From positions 62,001 through 126,000 of the forward strand of contig NZ_FOLC01000003.1 of the NCBI RefSeq assembly GCF_900112135.1: DNA of 64,000 nt, read 5' to 3'. The notes under the pieces were generated by a model. The model worked only from the letters and a program-made list of their open reading frames with translations, searched no databases and had not been told where the DNA came from. The stretch comes from Collimonas sp. OK412. Its GTDB lineage: Bacteria; Pseudomonadota; Gammaproteobacteria; Burkholderiales; Burkholderiaceae_D. The translations under genes and the position numbers were made by a program. Below, piece by piece: positions 59,600 to 64,000 of the stretch (the stretch's first letter is position 1; every line of letters starts with the position of its first letter).

Positions 59600-61880
59600 C
59601 CTGATCGCTTGCCACATCCCGGCTCTGGCGGCAGCAGACAAGTCAGTGACAGAACAGGAATTCATATTGGCGGTGACCGTCAATGACAGGAAATTGACGG
59701 ACGCAGCGCTGATCGTGCGTACTGTGGCCGACGGCATTATCGTGCCGGCACAGTTATTGACCGACGCTCGCCTGCGCTTGCCGGACGTCGCCGCCATCAG
59801 CAGCCACCAGCAGCGCTATTATCCGTTGGCGGCGTTGCCTGGCGTGCGTGCCGAAATCGAGGCCGGCACGCAGACGCTGAACATCCAAGCGCCGCCGAGC
59901 GCGTTCATCGATTCGGCATTCAACCTTGGCGCTCACCAGCCCTTGCTGCTGCAGGCCGCGGAAACCGGCGCTTTCCTGAACTACGATGTCAACTACGCCA
60001 AGGGCCAGAACCAGACCAATCTTTCGGGCCTGGCGGAGGTGGGCATATTCAGCGGCGGCGGGATCTACACCAGCCGTTTCGTCGGCCAGGACCTGACTGG
60101 CCAGCGTTCGCTGTTTCGGCTCGACAGCCAGTACACGCGGGATTTCCCGCAGCAGCAGGCGACCATGGTGGTCGGCGACAGCATCACCGGCGGCAGCGCC
60201 CTGTCGCGCCAGGTATATTTCGGAGGCCTTCAGTGGCGTACCAAATTCTCGACCATCCCGGGCTACCAGGCGATACCGCTGCCAGCGTTCAGCGGCACCG
60301 CGGCGGCGCCGTCCGTGGTCGACATCTACGTGGATAACATCCTGCGCCTGAAACAGCCGGTCGACACCGGCCCGTTCACCATCAACAACCTGCCCGTGTA
60401 TGCCGGCCAAGGCAATGTGCAGATGGTGGTGCACGACGTGCTGGGGCGCCAGCAGGTCTACACCCAGGGCTACATCACCAGCGCCCAGCTGCTGCGGCAA
60501 GGCAGCAAGGACGTCTCTTACGAAGCCGGCGCGCTGCGCAACAATTTCGGCAGCAAGGACAGCGACTACGGCCGGGTGTTCAGCTCCGCCACCGTGCGTT
60601 ACGGCGTCAGCGACAGCAGCACCGTCGAGGGCCACGGCGAGATCATGCGCGGGCGCCAGTCGCTCGCTTTCGGCGCCGCCGTCGCCGTCAGCGATATCGG
60701 CTTGCTGAGCGGCGGCCTGGCTGCCAGCAGCTCGGAGCGCGGCAACGATACCCAGCAATACCTGCAGTTCGACCGCCAGGGCAGCCGCTATGCCCTGACC
60801 CTGCGCGCGCAGACGGCCGGCTCGCGCTTCTGGCAGCTGGGCCTGCCCGACGACATCCTGGCGCCGGCGCAGCAGATCCAGGCGCAAGCCAATGTTTCGC
60901 TAGGAGAACGCGCCAACGCGGCAATCGGCTACCTGAGCCAGGTCAACCGCGGCCAGGACAATGTGCGCGCAATCAATGCCGGCCTTAATTTCAACTTGCG
61001 CCAGAACGGCAGCATCAGCATCGGCTTGCTGAAATCGCTGACGCAGGATCGCCAGCTGTCCGCCAACCTGGTCTGGGTCATGCCGCTGGAACACCAGAGT
61101 TTCCTGCAAGTGGTGGCCAGCGGCCAGCAAGGCAGCAAATACTTCAGCACCGAGTACCAGCAAACCGCGCCGCAGGAAGGCGGCTGGGGCTATCGCGCGC
61201 GCAAGGCCTTGTTCGACAACGGCGGCGAAGACATCGGCGCCAACTACATCGGCACCAGCGGCGAATACATGCTCAACGCCAATCACGTGGACGGCCAAAA
61301 CAACCTGCAGCTGGAAGCGCGCGGCGGCATCGCCCTGCTCGGCGGCCACGTCCGGGCCACGCGCTGGCTGGACCAGAGTTTCGCCATGGTGGAAGTGCCG
61401 GTCGAGCAGCCTATCGATATCTACGCCAACAATATCAAGGTCGGCCAGACCGACAAGTACGGCGTCGGCTTCGTTCCGCGCCTGGTTCCCTACGAATCCA
61501 ACACGGTCGCGCTGGACGACGCCGGGCTGCCGCTGTCGATGACGCTGGACCTGGCGCATAAATCGGTCACGCCCGGCTACCGCACCGGCAGCCTGCTGAA
61601 ATTCAGCGCGCAGCAGAACCGCAGCGCGACCCTGGTCCTGGTCGACGAGAACAACAAGGCGCTGGCCACCGGCACCCGGGTGTATGTCAATCGCAGTACG
61701 TCGGCAGCAGAAATTGCCTTGCGCGGGCAAGTCTTCGTGGAGTCGATCGATTACCCGGCCGAGGTCGTGGTGCGCGACAACGGTTCCGGCATACGCTGCC
61801 GCTTCAGGATCGATGCATCGCCACAGGCCGGCGCCTTCCCGGTACTGGGGCCTTATGTCTGCGCTCAGGAGACGAAATGA
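59553..61880 (+). CDS. Outer-membrane usher (FimD/CsuD-like)
   Basis: 775 residues. The signal peptide (about 1-27, ending PALAAA) is only properly placed if translation starts at TTG 59553, which has AAGGG a few bases upstream and overlaps the chaperone gene by 47 bp. Usher features include TGPFTINNLPVYAGQGNVQMVV (plug region), the long beta-barrel, and the C-terminal Ig-like domains with AEVVVRDNGSG and CRFRID. It exports and assembles the subunits. Overlaps the tip gene by ATGA. Confidence 0.88.
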   Translation: MKNISCWRLTKYLAASLIACHIPALAAADKSVTEQEFILAVTVNDRKLTDAALIVRTVADGIIVPAQLLTDARLRLPDVAAISSHQQRYYPLAALPGVRAEIEAGTQTLNIQAPPSAFIDSAFNLGAHQPLLLQAAETGAFLNYDVNYAKGQNQTNLSGLAEVGIFSGGGIYTSRFVGQDLTGQRSLFRLDSQYTRDFPQQQATMVVGDSITGGSALSRQVYFGGLQWRTKFSTIPGYQAIPLPAFSGTAAAPSVVDIYVDNILRLKQPVDTGPFTINNLPVYAGQGNVQMVVHDVLGRQQVYTQGYITSAQLLRQGSKDVSYEAGALRNNFGSKDSDYGRVFSSATVRYGVSDSSTVEGHGEIMRGRQSLAFGAAVAVSDIGLLSGGLAASSSERGNDTQQYLQFDRQGSRYALTLRAQTAGSRFWQLGLPDDILAPAQQIQAQANVSLGERANAAIGYLSQVNRGQDNVRAINAGLNFNLRQNGSISIGLLKSLTQDRQLSANLVWVMPLEHQSFLQVVASGQQGSKYFSTEYQQTAPQEGGWGYRARKALFDNGGEDIGANYIGTSGEYMLNANHVDGQNNLQLEARGGIALLGGHVRATRWLDQSFAMVEVPVEQPIDIYANNIKVGQTDKYGVGFVPRLVPYESNTVALDDAGLPLSMTLDLAHKSVTPGYRTGSLLKFSAQQNRSATLVLVDENNKALATGTRVYVNRSTSAAEIALRGQVFVESIDYPAEVVVRDNGSGIRCRFRIDASPQAGAFPVLGPYVCAQETK

Positions 61881-62347
61881 AACCTGCTCTGAAATGGCTG
61901 GCTGCCGCCTGGCTCCTGGTGCTGCCCTTCAGCGCGCATGCGCTGCTCGCCACGTGCACCGTCGCCACCACCGGCATCGTATTTCCCGCCTATGCATCGC
62001 CCGGCAGTACCGACGCAGACAGCACCGGCGACGTTGCGGTCACCTGCTCCGCGGTGGTGGCCGGGCTTGGCAGCTATACCATTTCGGTCAGCACCGGGGC
62101 CGGCACCTATGCCAACCGCAAGCTGTCCTCGGGCGCCAATTTCCTCAACTACAACATGTTCACCGACACAGGGCGGACGATAGTCTGGGGGGACGGCACC
62201 GCAAGCACCCAGGCGGTAAGCGACAGCTATCTGATCCTGGTCGCGCCAACCGTCCGCCATTACACAGCGTATGGGCGCGTGCCGGGAAGCCAGAACAAGC
62301 CCGCCGGAACCTACACCGATACAGTGACCGTCACCGTTACTTATTGA
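61877..62347 (+). CDS. Spore coat U-domain tip subunit (CsuE-like)
   Basis: 156 residues. A signal peptide (about 1-23, ending AHA) is followed by one SCPU domain with CSAVVAGLGSYTISVS, LNYNMFTDTGRTIVWGDGT and GTYTDTVTVTVTY. Last subunit of the cluster. Known CsuE-type tips are usually two-domain and longer, so this short protein may be a second pilin rather than a true adhesin. A strong terminator follows. Confidence 0.8.
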   Translation: MKPALKWLAAAWLLVLPFSAHALLATCTVATTGIVFPAYASPGSTDADSTGDVAVTCSAVVAGLGSYTISVSTGAGTYANRKLSSGANFLNYNMFTDTGRTIVWGDGTASTQAVSDSYLILVAPTVRHYTAYGRVPGSQNKPAGTYTDTVTVTVTY

Positions 62348-62383
62348 CATTGAACGCCGGCATCGGCAACCGGCCGAGGCGAA

Positions 62384-62413
62384 AAAAAAGCCGATCTTCC
62401 GATCGGCTTTTTT
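62384..62413. terminator. Bidirectional terminator
   Basis: Stem AAAAAAGCCGATC / GATCGGCTTTTTT with a 4-nt loop between the pilus cluster and the convergent malate synthase gene. T-runs on both strands suit termination from either side. Confidence 0.92.
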
Positions 62414-62463
62414 GCCAGGCAGGCTGCTTTGCCGCCCGCGGACGTCGATTTAGATTTCTTCGT

Positions 62464-64000
62464 TTAGATTTCTTCGTACAGCGGCAAAGTCAGGAACTCG
62501 GCAAACGAGGCCGAGGTCGACATTTCCTTGAAGATCGCGGCAGCGCGGTCGTAGGTCGCGCCATCGCCAACCAGCGCCTTGACCTTGGCCAGCTCTTCCG
62601 GAATCATCGCCACCACCATCTCGGCGGTCACTTTCTTGCCGTCGTCGAGCACGCCCTTGGTCGAGCGGATCCATTGCCATACTTGCGCACGGCTGATTTC
62701 CGCCGTGGCAGCATCTTCCATCAGGTTATGGATCGGCACGCAACCGTTGCCGGCCAGCCAGGCGCCCAGGTAATGGATGCCGACGTTGATGTTGTAGCGC
62801 AGGCCGGCTTCGGTGATTGGCGCTTCCGGCTTGAAGTCGAGCAGGTCGGCGGCGCTGACGTTGACGTCTTCGCGCTGCTTGCTGATCTGGTTCGGCTTGT
62901 CGCCCAGCACCTTCTTGAATTCGGTCATGGCCAGCTCGACCAGGCCCGGGTGGGCAACCCAGCCGCCGTCGTAACCGTCGGTGGCGTCGCGTGCCTTGTC
63001 GACGCGCACGCCGCCCATGGCGATGTCGTTCTTCTCGGGATCGTTCTTGATCGGGATCAGTGCAGCCATGCCGCCGATCGCCGGCGCATTGCGCTTGTGG
63101 CAGGTTTTCAGCAACAGCAAGGCGTACGAACGCATGAACGGCGCGGTCATGGTGACCTTGGCGCGGTCGGCCAGGCAGAAATCCTTGTCCAGCTTGAATT
63201 TCTTGATGCAGGAGAAGATGTAGTCCCAGCGGCCGGCGTTCAGGCCGGAGCTGTGCTCGCGCAGTTCGTACAGGATTTCATCCATTTCGAAAGCCGCCAG
63301 GATGGTTTCGATCAGGACCGTTGCCTTGATCGTGCCCTGCGGCAGGCCGAGTTCGTTTTGCGTCATCACGAAGATGTCGTTCCACAGCCGCGCTTCCAGG
63401 TGCGATTCCAGCTTCGGCAGGTAGAAATACGGGCCGGCGCCGCGCGCCAGCTGTTCCTTGGCGTTGTGGAACATGAACAGCGCAAAATCGAAAATGCCGC
63501 CGGAGACGCGCTTGCCGTCGATCAGCACATGCTTTTCATCCAGGTGCCAGCCGCGCGGACGGACCACCAGCGTCGCCACCTTGTCGTTCAGTTTGTACGA
63601 CTTGCCGTTCTGTTCCAGCGAAATCGTCTTGCGGATAGCGTCGCGCAGGTTGATCTGGCCGGTGATCTGGTTATCCCATACCGGCGAGTTCGAATCTTCG
63701 AAGTCGGTCATGTAGCTGTCGGCGCCCGAATTGAAGGCGTTGATCACCATTTTGCGCTCGACCGGGCCGGTAATTTCGACGCGGCGGCATTCCAGCGCAG
63801 CCGGGATCGGCGCGATCTTCCAGTCGCCGTTGCGGATGTGCGCGGTTTCAGGCAGGAAGTCCGGACGCTCGCCGGCGTCCAGGCGCTTGGCGCGCTCGAC
63901 CCGCACTGCCAGCAATTCCTGACGGCGCGTTTCGAATGCGCGGCTCAGCTTGGCGACCAGCGCCAGCGCTTCAGGGGTCAGAATCTCGGCGTATCCGGCG
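62464..64000 (-). CDS. aceB: Malate synthase A (partial, 5' end outside)
   Basis: At least 510 residues; the window cuts off the first 20 or so. It condenses glyoxylate with acetyl-CoA to malate in the glyoxylate shunt. The family motifs are clear: [67 protein letters not shown] and [16 protein letters not shown]. The sequence after the stop repeats the last codons (ACGAAGAAATCTAA-like 14 bp duplicated). Confidence 0.95.
   Translation of the reverse strand, partial: AGYAEILTPEALALVAKLSRAFETRRQELLAVRVERAKRLDAGERPDFLPETAHIRNGDWKIAPIPAALECRRVEITGPVERKMVINAFNSGADSYMTDFEDSNSPVWDNQITGQINLRDAIRKTISLEQNGKSYKLNDKVATLVVRPRGWHLDEKHVLIDGKRVSGGIFDFALFMFHNAKEQLARGAGPYFYLPKLESHLEARLWNDIFVMTQNELGLPQGTIKATVLIETILAAFEMDEILYELREHSSGLNAGRWDYIFSCIKKFKLDKDFCLADRAKVTMTAPFMRSYALLLLKTCHKRNAPAIGGMAALIPIKNDPEKNDIAMGGVRVDKARDATDGYDGGWVAHPGLVELAMTEFKKVLGDKPNQISKQREDVNVSAADLLDFKPEAPITEAGLRYNINVGIHYLGAWLAGNGCVPIHNLMEDAATAEISRAQVWQWIRSTKGVLDDGKKVTAEMVVAMIPEELAKVKALVGDGATYDRAAAIFKEMSTSASFAEFLTLPLYEEI

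Overview
The window is 64 kb of GC-rich, gene-dense bacterial chromosome. Gene content and protein character (a Wsp-type chemosensory cluster, a hut operon using the formiminoglutamate deiminase route, a yciB-bolA-parvulin block, single-chain PurL, malate synthase A, an S46 peptidase) point to a betaproteobacterium of the Burkholderiales, most likely an Oxalobacteraceae relative such as Collimonas, Janthinobacterium or Herbaspirillum. The family placement is inference from gene character, not from a search.

Layout. 1-2.4 kb: the end of wspE, then wspF and wspR, the output end of a surface-sensing c-di-GMP system. 2.5-10.5 kb: envelope and housekeeping genes (CDF metal exporter, zinc-ribbon protein, CHRD lipoprotein, a patatin-like protein with altered catalytic residues, exported chorismate mutase, Gcr-family membrane protein, phospholipase D-type lipoprotein). 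10.5-18.9 kb: the histidine-utilisation operon hutUHDIFG on the minus strand, with divergent hutC and an operator-like inverted repeat between them. An MFS transporter and a ferredoxin-NADP reductase follow hutC.

21.3-30.2 kb: a type VI secretion accessory island read leftward as hcp, vgrG, a Tle3-type phospholipase effector, two DUF2875 (Tla3-like) genes and PAAR. It lies between ordinary metabolic genes. It carries a 1.45-kb tandem duplication in which the central third of the DUF2875 protein has diverged while both flanks are almost identical. A mosaic junction lies between the copies and a vgrG remnant lies upstream of hcp. This is the most unusual part of the window.

30.6-34.1 kb: a livFGMH branched-chain amino acid-type ABC transporter without a binding protein. 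A 7 x 15-bp minisatellite follows. 34.3-38.8 kb: DUF2239 protein, SelO pseudokinase, MsrB, YciB, BolA, parvulin. 38.9-42.9 kb: purL. 43.2-54 kb: an acyltransferase-SGNH protein, a quinone-oxidoreductase/LysR pair, a second LysR paired with an atypical SDR (with a MITE-like palindromic element between the two LysR genes), DUF2252, a DadA-like oxidoreductase, Nnr and NnrU. 54.1-58 kb: S46 peptidase, flavohaemoglobin hmp and its regulator nsrR, with matching 25-bp operators in front of hmp and nsrR. 58.3-62.4 kb: a four-gene archaic (Csu-type) chaperone-usher pilus cluster. 62.5-64 kb: malate synthase A, cut by the window end.

Functional links: Wsp c-di-GMP output and the Csu-type pilus both belong to surface attachment. 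NsrR/Hmp handles nitric oxide. SelO and MsrB both relate to redox stress. The hut genes turn histidine into glutamate and formate under HutC control. I saw no rRNA, tRNA or CRISPR array. No intergenic stretch beyond about 300 bp is unaccounted for: the two longest, 30180-30658 and 58030-58340, are described below.
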